A stretch of DNA of 64,000 nt from an uncultured Prevotellaceae bacterium (lineage in GTDB: Bacteria > Bacteroidota > Bacteroidia > Bacteroidales > Bacteroidaceae). A program made the translations under genes and the position numbers. Numbering within the stretch: position 1 is the first letter of the stretch; each line of letters opens with the position of its first letter. The DNA lies in the NCBI GenBank assembly GCA_900316645.1, contig ONDP01000013.1, positions 1-64,000 on the forward strand, written 5' to 3'. The notes beneath the pieces are model-generated. The model had not been told where the DNA came from and searched no databases. It saw nothing but the letters and a program-made list of their open reading frames with translations. Shown here piece after piece: positions 35,592 through 45,700 of the stretch.

Positions 35592-38201
35592 ATGAACTAT
35601 TATCCAATGACTAAAAAGTCTGTTTTTTTAACCTTATATTTGCTGATGCTGCCATTGATGATAATGGCAGTCATTTCAAATATCAAGTTTCGTCGTCTGG
35701 ACACACGAGACGGATTAACCAATTCCCAAGTGAACAGTATTCTTAGGGATGCCCGCGGCAATGTCTGGTTGGGAACGCAGTTTGGATTGTGCCGTTATGA
35801 CGGATACCGCTTCAAAACCTTCTATTCATACGAACGCGACACGACGACTCTTCGGAGTCACCGTGTTGACGAGATACAGGAAGACTATTTTGGCAATCTG
35901 TGGATAGACCACGGCATGAACTTCTCGCTCTATGATCCGGTGACGGAGTCAGTCAACCGCTCTCCAACGACTTGGTTGGGCAAACATGGCATTAGGGGTG
36001 GCGCTGAGAGTCTCTATATTGACTCCAAAAAGAATTTCTGGATCAAGACCTACGACGATGGGTTCTATTTCTACGACCCTCAGCGCAAGTTTGTCAAGCA
36101 TATTCCTTTCGGCTATGGACCGACGGAATTCTCGAAGGAATTTGGAGTATCGTCATATGCTGAGACCAAAGAAGGCATGTTGATGATATCAACCCTGGGT
36201 GAACTGATGTGTGTCGACGGGGCAAAAGGAAAAGTGCTTTGGAAAGACGATTTCGTCAAGAAGAGCCTGAACTCCTATAACGACTATTGGATTTATGTGG
36301 ATAAGGACGGACTGATATGGGTCATTACACACTCTGTGGGAACCTATATCTACGTGCCACAGGAAAAGCATTGGTACACGAATCTGACTGACCTGATGAG
36401 GGCTCGCGGCTTTGCCGGTGTACCTGACGAGATAGTTGTATGGGAAGTGCGTTACGACCAGAAAGGGTTGCTTTGGGTGGCAACTGACCACTTGGGAGTG
36501 CTGCTGCTGGATTTTGCTAATAAAGAGTGGCGCCAGTTTACCAATGTGAAGGGTGACGAGACCTCGTTGCCTGACATTACGGCGAAACATTTATATCAGG
36601 ACCAATTAGGTCGTATGTGGGTGGCTACCTACAAGAACGGTGTTGCCATGAGTTCTGATGCAATGACTAATTTCAATAGTCTGGCATTAGGCGATATCAA
36701 CGGAATTTGTGAAGACAAGGAAGGCTTCTACTGGCTTGGACTGAACAGTGGTGGACTGTTGAAGTTCGACCCTCGTTCCATGGAAGTCGTAGCTTCATAT
36801 AACAAGCACGATATGGGAACAGCCAGTGATGTTATTGTAAGCAACTATACTGCCAAGGACGGCACCTTATGGTTTGGCACATGGGAGGGCGGTCTGTTGA
36901 GTTACAAGAACGGTGAGTGGAAAAACTATACAGTGAGTTCAACAGGTAATGTGTTCCTAACCAATAATATCTGGGGTGTAACAGAGGACTATTGGGGAAA
37001 TATCTGGATTGGTGTACTTGGTGGCGGTGTGGTTCGCATGGACAAGAAAACAGGCAAGATGCGCTCGTTCACTGAAGAAAACTCGAATCTCAAGACAGTA
37101 TGGACGAACAGTATCTCGCGTGCTTCCAACGGTTGGATATTAGCTGGTAACTCAGAGTATTGCTCCATTGTCAATCCGAAGACAATGAAGGTCTTGAACC
37201 TTGCTAAGCCCCATTCCGATAAGACATATACCATTTCGTCAGCCACAACCCAGGCGTTGATGGACAGTCGTGGGCTGCTTTGGCAGGCTTCTCCGTCAGG
37301 CGTTAGTGTCTTTGACCGCAAATCAGGACAGATGCAGTTGCTTGATATGAAGTCGGGCTTCTACGGCTCTAACGTAGTGGCAATGGCTGAGGACGACCAA
37401 CACTCCATGTGGGTAGTGACAGATCATGGCATCTCGAATGTCACACCACAGAAGGATGAGGATGATGGGCAATGGACCTTTGCAGTGCGCAGCTTTAATG
37501 AACGTGATGGACTGCAGTCAGGGCCATTCAACCAGCGTGCCATCTGCTTTACTCGTACAGGCTATCTGTTGGTAGGTGGACAAGAAGGACTGAACATTAT
37601 CAACACCCACAATCTCAATGAGGGGAGTGACAACGAGAAGCCCCTGTTTAGTGGTTTGGTGTTATTCAATCAAGAAGTAGAGACGGGAAAGGAGTATAAT
37701 GGACGCGTCATTCTCAAGAAGGCGCTGGATGTTGACCCTTCTTTCACTTTAAAGTCGAGCGAAAACCAGTTTACCATTCAGATGGGTTCCGACAACGGAG
37801 GTGCTAAGAACAACAACCGTTTCGTCTATCGTCTGAAGGGCTTTAATGATAAATGGATTGCGACCACCGCTTCTCAGCCAGACATTACCTATATGGGACT
37901 TCCTGCAGGCAGTTACACACTATGTGTCCGTATGCTGAAGGACGACGGAACGATGGGTAATGTGGAGCGCCAGCTGAGTATTACAATCAGAGGTGCCTGG
38001 TATACTACTTGGTGGGCTAAACTGTTATTGATTGTCCTGTTGTTGGGTACAGTCTGGTATGGATGGAAATATCGCAAAACGTTGCGCAATATGTTTAAGA
38101 AAACTAAGCAAGACGACTTAAATGTGTTAATAGATGATTCCGAAACACCAGCCGACGACGAAATCGAGGAGGCTGTGTTGATGGATGATGAGGAAAAGTA
38201 A
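35592..38201 (+). CDS. Two-component-regulator propeller sensor without kinase domains
   Basis: 869 aa. An N-terminal hydrophobic signal segment, then two seven-bladed Reg_prop propellers in tandem (about residues 30-700; blades such as GNVWLGTQFGLCRYDG, GTLWFGTWEGGLLSY), a Y_Y_Y domain (about 710-790) and one membrane helix (about 807-825). Only about 45 acidic cytoplasmic residues follow (PADDEIEEAVLMDDEE), with no HisKA, HATPase, receiver or AraC domain. Hybrid two-component sensors in Bacteroidetes that control sugar loci continue for another 500 residues, so this is a truncated or specialised version. The gene ends cleanly 19 bp before its paralogue. Confidence 0.88.
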   Translation: MNYYPMTKKSVFLTLYLLMLPLMIMAVISNIKFRRLDTRDGLTNSQVNSILRDARGNVWLGTQFGLCRYDGYRFKTFYSYERDTTTLRSHRVDEIQEDYFGNLWIDHGMNFSLYDPVTESVNRSPTTWLGKHGIRGGAESLYIDSKKNFWIKTYDDGFYFYDPQRKFVKHIPFGYGPTEFSKEFGVSSYAETKEGMLMISTLGELMCVDGAKGKVLWKDDFVKKSLNSYNDYWIYVDKDGLIWVITHSVGTYIYVPQEKHWYTNLTDLMRARGFAGVPDEIVVWEVRYDQKGLLWVATDHLGVLLLDFANKEWRQFTNVKGDETSLPDITAKHLYQDQLGRMWVATYKNGVAMSSDAMTNFNSLALGDINGICEDKEGFYWLGLNSGGLLKFDPRSMEVVASYNKHDMGTASDVIVSNYTAKDGTLWFGTWEGGLLSYKNGEWKNYTVSSTGNVFLTNNIWGVTEDYWGNIWIGVLGGGVVRMDKKTGKMRSFTEENSNLKTVWTNSISRASNGWILAGNSEYCSIVNPKTMKVLNLAKPHSDKTYTISSATTQALMDSRGLLWQASPSGVSVFDRKSGQMQLLDMKSGFYGSNVVAMAEDDQHSMWVVTDHGISNVTPQKDEDDGQWTFAVRSFNERDGLQSGPFNQRAICFTRTGYLLVGGQEGLNIINTHNLNEGSDNEKPLFSGLVLFNQEVETGKEYNGRVILKKALDVDPSFTLKSSENQFTIQMGSDNGGAKNNNRFVYRLKGFNDKWIATTASQPDITYMGLPAGSYTLCVRMLKDDGTMGNVERQLSITIRGAWYTTWWAKLLLIVLLLGTVWYGWKYRKTLRNMFKKTKQDDLNVLIDDSETPADDEIEEAVLMDDEEK

Positions 38202-38220
38202 TTATTAAATTGGGAGATGA

Positions 38221-41200
38221 ATGAAAAAGCGTTTGTTACTTTTAGGATTGATAGTTAATATAGCGGTATCTGCCGTTGCTGTTATTGACGACATGAAATT
38301 CAGCCGGTTGGATACGCGTGATGGTCTGAGCAATTCTCAGATTATCAGCATCTTCCGCGACTCTAAAGGTTTTATGTGGTTTAGTACGCCCTATGGTCTG
38401 AACCGTTATGACGGCTACCGTTTCAAGACGTTCTATTCCGTTGCTAAGGACACTACCACACTTCGCAGTAATTATGTGGACGAGGTGTTTGAGGCCTTTG
38501 ACGGTAAGTTATGGATTCGTCAGAACATGAACTATACTGTCTACGACCCAGTCACCGAGAAATTTGACCGTCACCCAGAGTTGTGGTTGCGTGAGCATGG
38601 TGTGAAGGGTGGAATAGAGAAACTCTTCATTGATTCCCATAAGGATTTCTGGGTGAAGACGTATGATGAGGGCTTCTGGCATTTCAATCCCCGCACAGGA
38701 AAGATTAAGCAGTGGCATTTAGGCTATGGTCCCCAGGAGTTTAATAGCGACTTTGGTGTCAGCACTTTTGTTGAGTATGGCAAGTGTGTGCTTGTTTCAT
38801 CTTTTAATGGTGAGATTTTCTGTTTTAACCGTGAAGATGACAGAATCAGTTGGAAGAGCAATTACTTGCGTAAGCGTGGCTTTACCAACAATCAGGATTG
38901 TAAGTTGCGTGTTGACAGATTTGGCAATCTTTTTGTGGTTACCACCCGGTCAACATTTGTAAAAACCAATAGTGCTGTACCCCGCTGGTATCATACACTG
39001 CCTGATTATCTTCGCTCCATTGGTGTTGATGCAGACCTTTCTGAGGTGGAGAGCGTTTGGGATGTGAAATTCGACAAGAAACGTCGCATGTGGCTGGCAA
39101 CCGACCATCATGGATTGATAGTTATCGACTTGAAAACAAAAGAGTTACGCCAGTTCTTGCACGACAAGCACGACGACACCTCCATCAGCGATAACACCCT
39201 TCGTATTATCTATCCCGACCAGATGGGCCGTATGTGGTTAGGTTCCTATCTGAATGGTATCAGTTGCTATACGGAGAGCAGTTCCAATTTCCGCAATATT
39301 GAATTAGGTAATATTAATACGGTATGTGTTGATAAGGCAGGTAAATACTGGCTGGGCACTAACGACGCAGGTATTATGTGTTTCGACCCGGTTACCGAAG
39401 AGAAAGTCATTTATGATAAGAGCAATAGTGGTATAGGTTCAAATACGATGGTTTGCTCGCTGTCGTCACGCGACGGTTCAATCTGGTTTGGAACCTATGA
39501 AGGCGGACTCATCCACATCAAGAACGGACAGGTGACCAATTACCGGGCGACAGGCAAACCGACCGATTTGGCAAACAACAATGTGTGGTCGCTCTACGAA
39601 GACCAGTGGGGTTATATTTGGATAGGAACGCTGGGAAGCGGTGTGCAGCGCCTGAACCCACGAACAGGTCAGTTTGGTGTTGCCATCTCCACCAAGAACT
39701 CCATCCTGCCCAGTGACTATATTTCGACCATTAATCGTACCCAGAAAGGCTGGTTGATGGTATCTCATTCATTCTACTATTCTTTGATCAACCCCAAGAC
39801 GCTGAAGGTGATTAATCGCAGTTTTGCAGACAATCCTGATAATGTCACCACCACGGAAATTTCTATCAATGCTATGCAGGATAGTCGCGGATGGGCTTGG
39901 CAAGGCTCTTCATCGGGTGCTACGATATGGAATCCCAAAGAGAATAAGTTCTATCTGATTGATATGCGTTCCGGTCTTTATGGCTCTACAGTGAATGGTA
40001 TGATAGAAGATGAGCGTCATACAATGTGGTTGGTGACCGATCATGGTGTTTCTAATGTAACACCCCAAAAGGAAAAGGATGGCCGTTATAAGTTTATTGT
40101 TCGTACCTATAATAATAGAGATGGTTTGCAAAATGGTCCTTACAACCAGCGTTCCATCTGTTTGACACCTGATGGTAAGTTGCTGTTGGGCGGACAGGGT
40201 GGATTGGACATTATCGATCCTCGCAAGATGGGTAAGGGACGAGGTATAGAACGTCCCGTGTTCAGTGGTCTGAAGATTTCGGGTTATCCAGTTGCTGTCG
40301 GAGAGAAAATTGATGGCAGTGTCTTGTTAGATGAGGCAATAGACTATTCTGACGACCTGACCTTGAGCTACAATGATGAGTTTACCATCGAGATGGGCAG
40401 TAACAGCGGAGAACCCCACAACCGTTCCCGTTTTATCTATAAGATGGACGGATACAGTGATGTTTGGAAGATGACGGAAGAGGTGAATCCGAATATTACC
40501 TACCAAAGTCTTCGTGCTGGCTCCTATGACTTATGTGTTCGCATGATGAATGACGACGGCACGATGGGTTCCTATGAACGGCGAATAGGTATTAACATTC
40601 AACCGCCTATCTGGCGCGCCCGTTGGATGATGCTGCTCTATATGTTGTTGATTGCTATCGTAGCCTGGTTATGGCGCAAGTGGTATATGAAGCGTCAACA
40701 GCGCAGGCTTGATGCAGAGATTCTGCTCCGTGAGACGGAGAAGTATTCCTGGATGGCAGAGATGCGGCGCAAGATGGCAGAGGAAGGGATCAACATCCCC
40801 GAGCATCAAGTTGTAGAACAGCAACAGGTAGAACTGAATCTGAAACAAGATGATTTGGTGGCTTATATCAAGAAGATTTGCCATGATTTCAAAGCTCCTG
40901 ATAATCTGTCGTATAAGTTGTCGATTGTAGCTGCTGTCGATCAACTCGAAGTCCTGTTTGACGCAGAGGCATTAAAGCAGGCGCTTTATATCCTTTTCAC
41001 CAACTCGGTGAAATTTGCCTCGTCAGAGAGTCGTATCAGTGTGGGCATTGCACGTATGGCTAACGGTGATGCTCAGTTGCAGATTGCCGATAATGGTATT
41101 GGTGTTCCTGAACAAGTTCGTGAAACCTTGTTCGAACCGATGATGGAGGGCGAGGGTATTGGTCTTGACAAGGTGAAGGCAGTGATAGAGGCTCATCATG

Positions 41201-41298
41201 GCACCATCCGCATGGAGGACAATCCCGGTGGCGGTTCCATCTTCTTTATCACATTACCTACTGGCGACATAGTAGAAGAAGCAGAAGTTATAGAATAA
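38221..41298 (+). CDS. Two-component-regulator propeller sensor with ATPase domain but no His phosphotransfer domain
   Basis: 1025 aa, paralogue of the preceding gene (both begin with RLDTRDGL-NSQ and keep the same propeller plan). Signal segment, two Reg_prop propellers, Y_Y_Y (about 700-790), one membrane helix (about 803-822), a helical linker, then HATPase_c (about 895-1012): N box FTNSVKFA, G1 DNGIGVP, G2 EGEGIGLDKVK. The HisKA domain with its phosphorylated His (usually FFTNISHELRTPL-like) is not there; the only His nearby, in KKICHDFKAPDN, lies at the start of the ATPase fold. No receiver or AraC module. It may work as a heteromer with the neighbour. Confidence 0.88.
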   Translation: MKKRLLLLGLIVNIAVSAVAVIDDMKFSRLDTRDGLSNSQIISIFRDSKGFMWFSTPYGLNRYDGYRFKTFYSVAKDTTTLRSNYVDEVFEAFDGKLWIRQNMNYTVYDPVTEKFDRHPELWLREHGVKGGIEKLFIDSHKDFWVKTYDEGFWHFNPRTGKIKQWHLGYGPQEFNSDFGVSTFVEYGKCVLVSSFNGEIFCFNREDDRISWKSNYLRKRGFTNNQDCKLRVDRFGNLFVVTTRSTFVKTNSAVPRWYHTLPDYLRSIGVDADLSEVESVWDVKFDKKRRMWLATDHHGLIVIDLKTKELRQFLHDKHDDTSISDNTLRIIYPDQMGRMWLGSYLNGISCYTESSSNFRNIELGNINTVCVDKAGKYWLGTNDAGIMCFDPVTEEKVIYDKSNSGIGSNTMVCSLSSRDGSIWFGTYEGGLIHIKNGQVTNYRATGKPTDLANNNVWSLYEDQWGYIWIGTLGSGVQRLNPRTGQFGVAISTKNSILPSDYISTINRTQKGWLMVSHSFYYSLINPKTLKVINRSFADNPDNVTTTEISINAMQDSRGWAWQGSSSGATIWNPKENKFYLIDMRSGLYGSTVNGMIEDERHTMWLVTDHGVSNVTPQKEKDGRYKFIVRTYNNRDGLQNGPYNQRSICLTPDGKLLLGGQGGLDIIDPRKMGKGRGIERPVFSGLKISGYPVAVGEKIDGSVLLDEAIDYSDDLTLSYNDEFTIEMGSNSGEPHNRSRFIYKMDGYSDVWKMTEEVNPNITYQSLRAGSYDLCVRMMNDDGTMGSYERRIGINIQPPIWRARWMMLLYMLLIAIVAWLWRKWYMKRQQRRLDAEILLRETEKYSWMAEMRRKMAEEGINIPEHQVVEQQQVELNLKQDDLVAYIKKICHDFKAPDNLSYKLSIVAAVDQLEVLFDAEALKQALYILFTNSVKFASSESRISVGIARMANGDAQLQIADNGIGVPEQVRETLFEPMMEGEGIGLDKVKAVIEAHHGTIRMEDNPGGGSIFFITLPTGDIVEEAEVIE

Positions 41299-41312
41299 AA
41301 CCATAAATTAAC

Positions 41313-44309
41313 ATGAAACAAATGAAAAAATTGGTAGTGAGTGTATTGCTCGGAATGTCAGCTTCCCTTTGGGCAGCCGATTATCATGTGGATGGCAATT
41401 TCATCACTATCCCAGTGAAAGAAGTGAAGGCAGGAGGAGCCAAGGTGGTACGCCTGCAAGTAATCAACGACAACATCATCCGAGTACAGGCTACTTCGGA
41501 GAGTCAGTTACCCCAGAAGCAAAGTCTGATGATTGTGGCGCAGAAGGCACAGCCGAAGTTCAACGTCAAGCAAGACGACGATAAGGTGTGCGTAAAAGCT
41601 CAGAATGTTGAGGCTCGTGTAGATGTGAAATCTGGAAAGATTACTTTCTACGATGCGTCAGGTAAAAAACTGCTCAAAGAGTCGGACAACGGCAAGCAAT
41701 TCAAGAATTTCACAGTTCCTGAGCGTGAGTATGGCATCAAGGGTGGTGGTCAATTGACTGAGGCCATGAAGCATGGTATTCAGTGGCAGATGAAATTTGA
41801 CAGTCCGGAAGATGAGGCTTTCTACGGACTTGGTCAGCACCAGTCGGAGGAGTTCAACATGAAGGGCAAGAACGAAGACCTGTTCCAGTATAATACTAAG
41901 GTGTCGGTTCCTTTCGTTCTCTCCAATAAAAACTATGGTATCCTGTGGGATTCCTACAGCTACTGCCGTTTTGGTAATCCCAATGACTATCTTCAGTTGA
42001 ATCGTGCTTTCAAACTTTACGACAAGAAGGGAAAAGAAGGTCATCTGACAGGTACCTATGTTGATAAGAATGGCAAGAAACTCGTTCGTGACGAAGATTC
42101 CGTCTATTATGAATATGGTTTCCCTGCCACTTCAGAGATAGCCGTTAAGACAGACAATGGCGGCATCAAGAATTTCCCCAAAGGCTTCAACCTGCAAGGT
42201 GCCAATGTCGTCTATGAAGGATTTATCCAGCCTGAGTGCTGTGGCAAGTGCGAAGGCAAGCAACAGCTCTATCAGTTTATTCTTTACTATTCTGGTTACG
42301 TGAAGGTGTATATCGACGGCAAGGAGGTTGTTCCTGAGCGTTGGCGTACAGCCTGGAACCCCAATGCCTATAAGTTTGCCACCCAGTTGGCAAAAGGCAA
42401 GAAGGCTCAGTTGCGTATCGAGTGGAAACCTGATGGCGGCGAGGCCTATTGTGGTCTTCGTGTGGCAGAGCCTCGTAGTGAGGAAGAGCGTGGTAAGCTG
42501 AGCATCTGGAGTGAGATGGCTCGTGATATGGACTACTACTTTATTGCCGGTAAGAACTTCGACGAGGTGATTTCGGGTTATCGTACACTGACAGGTAAGG
42601 CAGCCCTCTATCCTAAATGGGTGCTGGGCTTCTGGCAGAGTCGTGAGCGCTACAAGACTTCTGGTGAGATAGAGGAAACACTGGCTGAGTTCCGCAAGCG
42701 TCATATTCCTATTGATAATATCGTACAGGACTGGAACTACTGGCCTGAGAACCAGTGGGGCAGCCATCAGTTTGAGGCTTCTCGCTATGCCAATCCACAG
42801 GCTATGCTCGACAGTGTACATGCCATGCATGGACGTTTCATGATCAGTGTGTGGCCGAAGTTCTATGTGAATACCGATAATTACAAGGAATTAGACAAGA
42901 AAGGATGGATGTACACACAAGCCGTCAAGGACGATATCCACGACTGGGTGGGTCCTGGCTATGTAGCCGGTTTCTATGATGCCTATGATGCAGGAGCCCG
43001 AAAGATGTTCTGGCGTCAGATGGACGAGAATCTCTATTCTAAGTATAATCACAATGGTGTAGCTGGTGTGGATGCCTGGTGGATGGATGCCTCAGAACCC
43101 AATGTCCGTGACTGCACACCCATGTGGTATCGTAAAGCGCTGAGTGGTCCTACTGCTCTTGGTACTTCTACCGAATTCTTTAATGCTTACTCAACAGTGA
43201 ATGCTGATGCCATCTATAATGGTCAGCGTAGTGTATGGAAGGGTAAGGACAATGAACCTCGCGTGTTCTTGCTCACTCGTAGTGGTTTTGCTGGTGAACA
43301 GCGTTTCTCTACAGCAACATGGAGTGGCGATATCGGTACCCGTTGGGAAGATATGCGTGCGCAGATGACGGCAGGACTTAACTATTCAATGTCAGGTATT
43401 CCTTTCTGGGGAATGGATCAGGGTGGCTTCTGCGTCGAGAATCGTTATGTGGCTGCTCAGCAGTTGTTTGACAAGAGTGGTGTCGAGAACGAAGACTTGA
43501 AAGAATGGCGTGAGTTGCAGACCCGTTGGAATCAGTTCGGTGCCTTCATCCCGCTGTTCCGTGCTCATGGTCAATGGCCTCTTCGTGAAATCTGGAACAT
43601 CGCTCCCGATCATCATCCTGCCTATAAGTCGTTTGTTTACTACGACAAGTTGCGCTATCGCCTGATGCCTTACATCTATTCTATGGCAGGATGGGCTCAT
43701 TTCAAGGACTACACCCTCATGCGTGCTTTGGTGATGGACTTCAGTGGTGACAAGAACGTAGAGAATATTGCCAACCAGTGGATGTTCGGACCGGCCCTGA
43801 TGGCTTGTCCCGTAGGCTATTACAAGGCTCGCAACCGTAGTGTCTATTTCCCTGAGCAGTGTGGCTGGTACGACCTCTATACAGGTGAATATATCCAGGG
43901 TGGTCAGCGTCTTGTTGTGGATGCTCCCTACGAGTGCATTCCTGTCTATGTCCGTGAAGGTGCCATCATCCCCTTCGGTCCTGAAATGGAATGGAGTGAC
44001 GAGAAACAGGCAGAGCTGATCAATCTCTATGTGTATGCTGGTCAGAACGGCGCCTTCCAACTTTACGAGGACGAGGGTGTGAACTACAACTACGAGAAGG
44101 GTAAGTATGCCACTATCGACATCACTTATGATGATGCTTCACGCACTGTGAAGATTGGTGCTTGCAAAGGCCAGTTCCCTGGTATGCTTAAGCAGCGTCG
44201 CTTCAATGTGGTACTGATCTCGAAGGATGCTCCGAAGGCGCTTAACCTTGAGAATCCTGAAGGAAAACTTGTCCAGTATAATGGTAAGGAAATCAGTGTA
44301 AAACTTTAA
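41313..44309 (+). CDS. GH31 glycosidase with PA14 insert, probable alpha-xylosidase
   Basis: 998 aa, exported (signal peptide through LGMSASLWA). N-terminal galactose-mutarotase-like domain, interrupted by a PA14 domain (about residues 289-385; FILYYSGYVKVYIDGKEV), then the GH31 barrel. Catalytic Asp in DAWWMDASEPN (about residue 591), acid/base Asp in ATWSGDIGTRW (about 672). A PA14-inserted GH31 is the architecture of xyloglucan-active alpha-xylosidases such as BoGH31A and CjXyl31A, so alpha-xylosidase is the best guess; alpha-glucosidase remains possible. Follows the sensor by 14 bp in the same direction. Confidence 0.88.
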   Translation: MKQMKKLVVSVLLGMSASLWAADYHVDGNFITIPVKEVKAGGAKVVRLQVINDNIIRVQATSESQLPQKQSLMIVAQKAQPKFNVKQDDDKVCVKAQNVEARVDVKSGKITFYDASGKKLLKESDNGKQFKNFTVPEREYGIKGGGQLTEAMKHGIQWQMKFDSPEDEAFYGLGQHQSEEFNMKGKNEDLFQYNTKVSVPFVLSNKNYGILWDSYSYCRFGNPNDYLQLNRAFKLYDKKGKEGHLTGTYVDKNGKKLVRDEDSVYYEYGFPATSEIAVKTDNGGIKNFPKGFNLQGANVVYEGFIQPECCGKCEGKQQLYQFILYYSGYVKVYIDGKEVVPERWRTAWNPNAYKFATQLAKGKKAQLRIEWKPDGGEAYCGLRVAEPRSEEERGKLSIWSEMARDMDYYFIAGKNFDEVISGYRTLTGKAALYPKWVLGFWQSRERYKTSGEIEETLAEFRKRHIPIDNIVQDWNYWPENQWGSHQFEASRYANPQAMLDSVHAMHGRFMISVWPKFYVNTDNYKELDKKGWMYTQAVKDDIHDWVGPGYVAGFYDAYDAGARKMFWRQMDENLYSKYNHNGVAGVDAWWMDASEPNVRDCTPMWYRKALSGPTALGTSTEFFNAYSTVNADAIYNGQRSVWKGKDNEPRVFLLTRSGFAGEQRFSTATWSGDIGTRWEDMRAQMTAGLNYSMSGIPFWGMDQGGFCVENRYVAAQQLFDKSGVENEDLKEWRELQTRWNQFGAFIPLFRAHGQWPLREIWNIAPDHHPAYKSFVYYDKLRYRLMPYIYSMAGWAHFKDYTLMRALVMDFSGDKNVENIANQWMFGPALMACPVGYYKARNRSVYFPEQCGWYDLYTGEYIQGGQRLVVDAPYECIPVYVREGAIIPFGPEMEWSDEKQAELINLYVYAGQNGAFQLYEDEGVNYNYEKGKYATIDITYDDASRTVKIGACKGQFPGMLKQRRFNVVLISKDAPKALNLENPEGKLVQYNGKEISVKL

Positions 44310-44333
44310 TATAATAACCAATCCCATTTGCCT

Positions 44334-44567
44334 ATGAAAAAGAAATGGAAATTGATGGAGAACAGAGTGGTGATGCAGCTGCTGACTTGGTTAGGCATCG
44401 GCTCCACCTCACTCATCTTCATGGCCTGCTACGGTCCTGCTCCTCGCAATTATCAGGTGGTTGAAGAGGAAGACTCTACCATAGTGATGGTTGGCGACAG
44501 TGTCGTTTTGTCTGTTGATGCCAAAGAAGATGTGGCAGTGACAGACCAGAAACCCGAAGGTGAATAA
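44334..44567 (+). CDS. Small lipoprotein of a radical SAM/lipoprotein pair
   Basis: 77 aa. Basic start, hydrophobic segment and a lipobox-like end (LIFMAC, Cys at about residue 32), then ACYGPAPRNYQ and an acidic tail of about 45 residues with many D/E/V. Short lipoproteins with CYG-P next to a radical SAM gene belong to the pair I remember as TIGR04134 (lipoprotein) and TIGR04133 (enzyme). A TTG at 44328 is less suitable than the ATG at 44334. The enzyme gene starts nine bases later, so the lipoprotein is the likely substrate or partner. Confidence 0.75.
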   Translation: MKKKWKLMENRVVMQLLTWLGIGSTSLIFMACYGPAPRNYQVVEEEDSTIVMVGDSVVLSVDAKEDVAVTDQKPEGE

Positions 44568-44576
44568 CCCATTGGT

Positions 44577-45647
44577 ATGAAGGCGACACCATTAACCCTG
44601 AAAAAGAGAATCGCCTTGGAACTTTGGCGAAAACGCGAACAGAACATGCTGCAGGATCATCCCCTGCAGCAACTGTTCTGGGAGTGTACCTTGCGTTGTA
44701 ATCTGCGTTGCCGCCATTGTGGCAGCGATTGTAAGACACTCTCTGGCAGTCAGGATATGCCCAAGGACGATTTCCTGCGTGTACTCGACAGTGTGGCGCG
44801 TCGTTGTGATCCCCATCAGGTTTTTGTGGTTATCTCCGGTGGCGAACCATTGATGCGTCATGATTTGGAGGAGTGCTGTGCTGCTATTTATGCCAAGGGA
44901 TTTCCTTGGGGAATGGTGACCAACGGACTGCTTCTTTCTGCTCAACGTTTGGAGGGGCTGCTGAAGGCTGGTATGCACTCAGTGACCATCAGTCTTGACG
45001 GACTGGAGGAGGATCATAACTGGATGCGGGGCCATGAGGAAAGTTTCCGACGAGTCGATGAGGCTATCTCCATGTTGGTCGGCCTGTCTCAGATTTCGTT
45101 TGATATCGTTACCTGTGTCAATCGCCGAAACTATTCCAAGCTCTCCGCTTTGCGTGAGTATCTGATAGGTAAGGGAGTGCGTCATTGGCGCATCTTCACC
45201 GTCTTTCCCGTTGGTCGTGCAGCCAATGATCCCGAATTGCGTTTGTCTGATGACGAGTTCCGGGGAGTTTTCGAGTTTATCCGCCAGACCCGTCAGGAAG
45301 GACGCATCCATCTCAGCTATGGCTGCGAGGGCTTTTTGGGTAATTACGAAGGTGAGGTGCGCGACCACCTGTTCACCTGTCAGGCAGGTGTCACCATCGG
45401 TTCCGTGCTGGTTGACGGTTCTATTTCTGCCTGCACCAGCATCCGCAGCGACTATCATCAGGGAAATATCTACGAAGACGATTTCATGGATGTATGGGAA
45501 CACCGTTTCCTGCCTTATCGCAACCATGACTGGATGCGTCGTGACGCTTGTGCCGACTGTTCCTTATTCCGTTATTGCCAGGGCAATGGCATGCATCTTC
45601 GTGATGGCGACGGCAGGTTGTTGCTGTGTCATATTAAACGTTTGTAA
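44577..45647 (+). CDS. Radical SAM/SPASM enzyme paired with a lipoprotein (TIGR04133-like)
   Basis: 356 aa. Radical SAM cluster motif C-x3-C-x2-C in CTLRCNLRCRHC (about residues 37-48) and the SAM-binding ISGGEPL. The C-terminal half is a SPASM region with Cys in TCQAG, ISACTSI, DACADCSLFRYC and LLCHIKRL, enough for two auxiliary clusters. SPASM enzymes modify peptides (thioether or C-C crosslinks) as in RiPP maturation. The substrate is probably the upstream lipoprotein; the modification is unknown. No dedicated transporter or peptidase is adjacent. Confidence 0.85.
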   Translation: MKATPLTLKKRIALELWRKREQNMLQDHPLQQLFWECTLRCNLRCRHCGSDCKTLSGSQDMPKDDFLRVLDSVARRCDPHQVFVVISGGEPLMRHDLEECCAAIYAKGFPWGMVTNGLLLSAQRLEGLLKAGMHSVTISLDGLEEDHNWMRGHEESFRRVDEAISMLVGLSQISFDIVTCVNRRNYSKLSALREYLIGKGVRHWRIFTVFPVGRAANDPELRLSDDEFRGVFEFIRQTRQEGRIHLSYGCEGFLGNYEGEVRDHLFTCQAGVTIGSVLVDGSISACTSIRSDYHQGNIYEDDFMDVWEHRFLPYRNHDWMRRDACADCSLFRYCQGNGMHLRDGDGRLLLCHIKRL

Positions 45648-45664
45648 TTTTTCGCTGCTATATG

Positions 45665-45695
45665 ATTGCATATTAAAATAAAAGATGTATCTTTG
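45665..45695 (+). promoter_or_regulatory. Promoter of the TPR histidine kinase gene, leaderless
   Basis: TATCTTTG (45688-45695) with ATTG (45665-45668) 19 bp upstream; the ATG at 45701 follows five bases after the box. Confidence 0.75.
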
Positions 45696-45700
45696 CAGGT

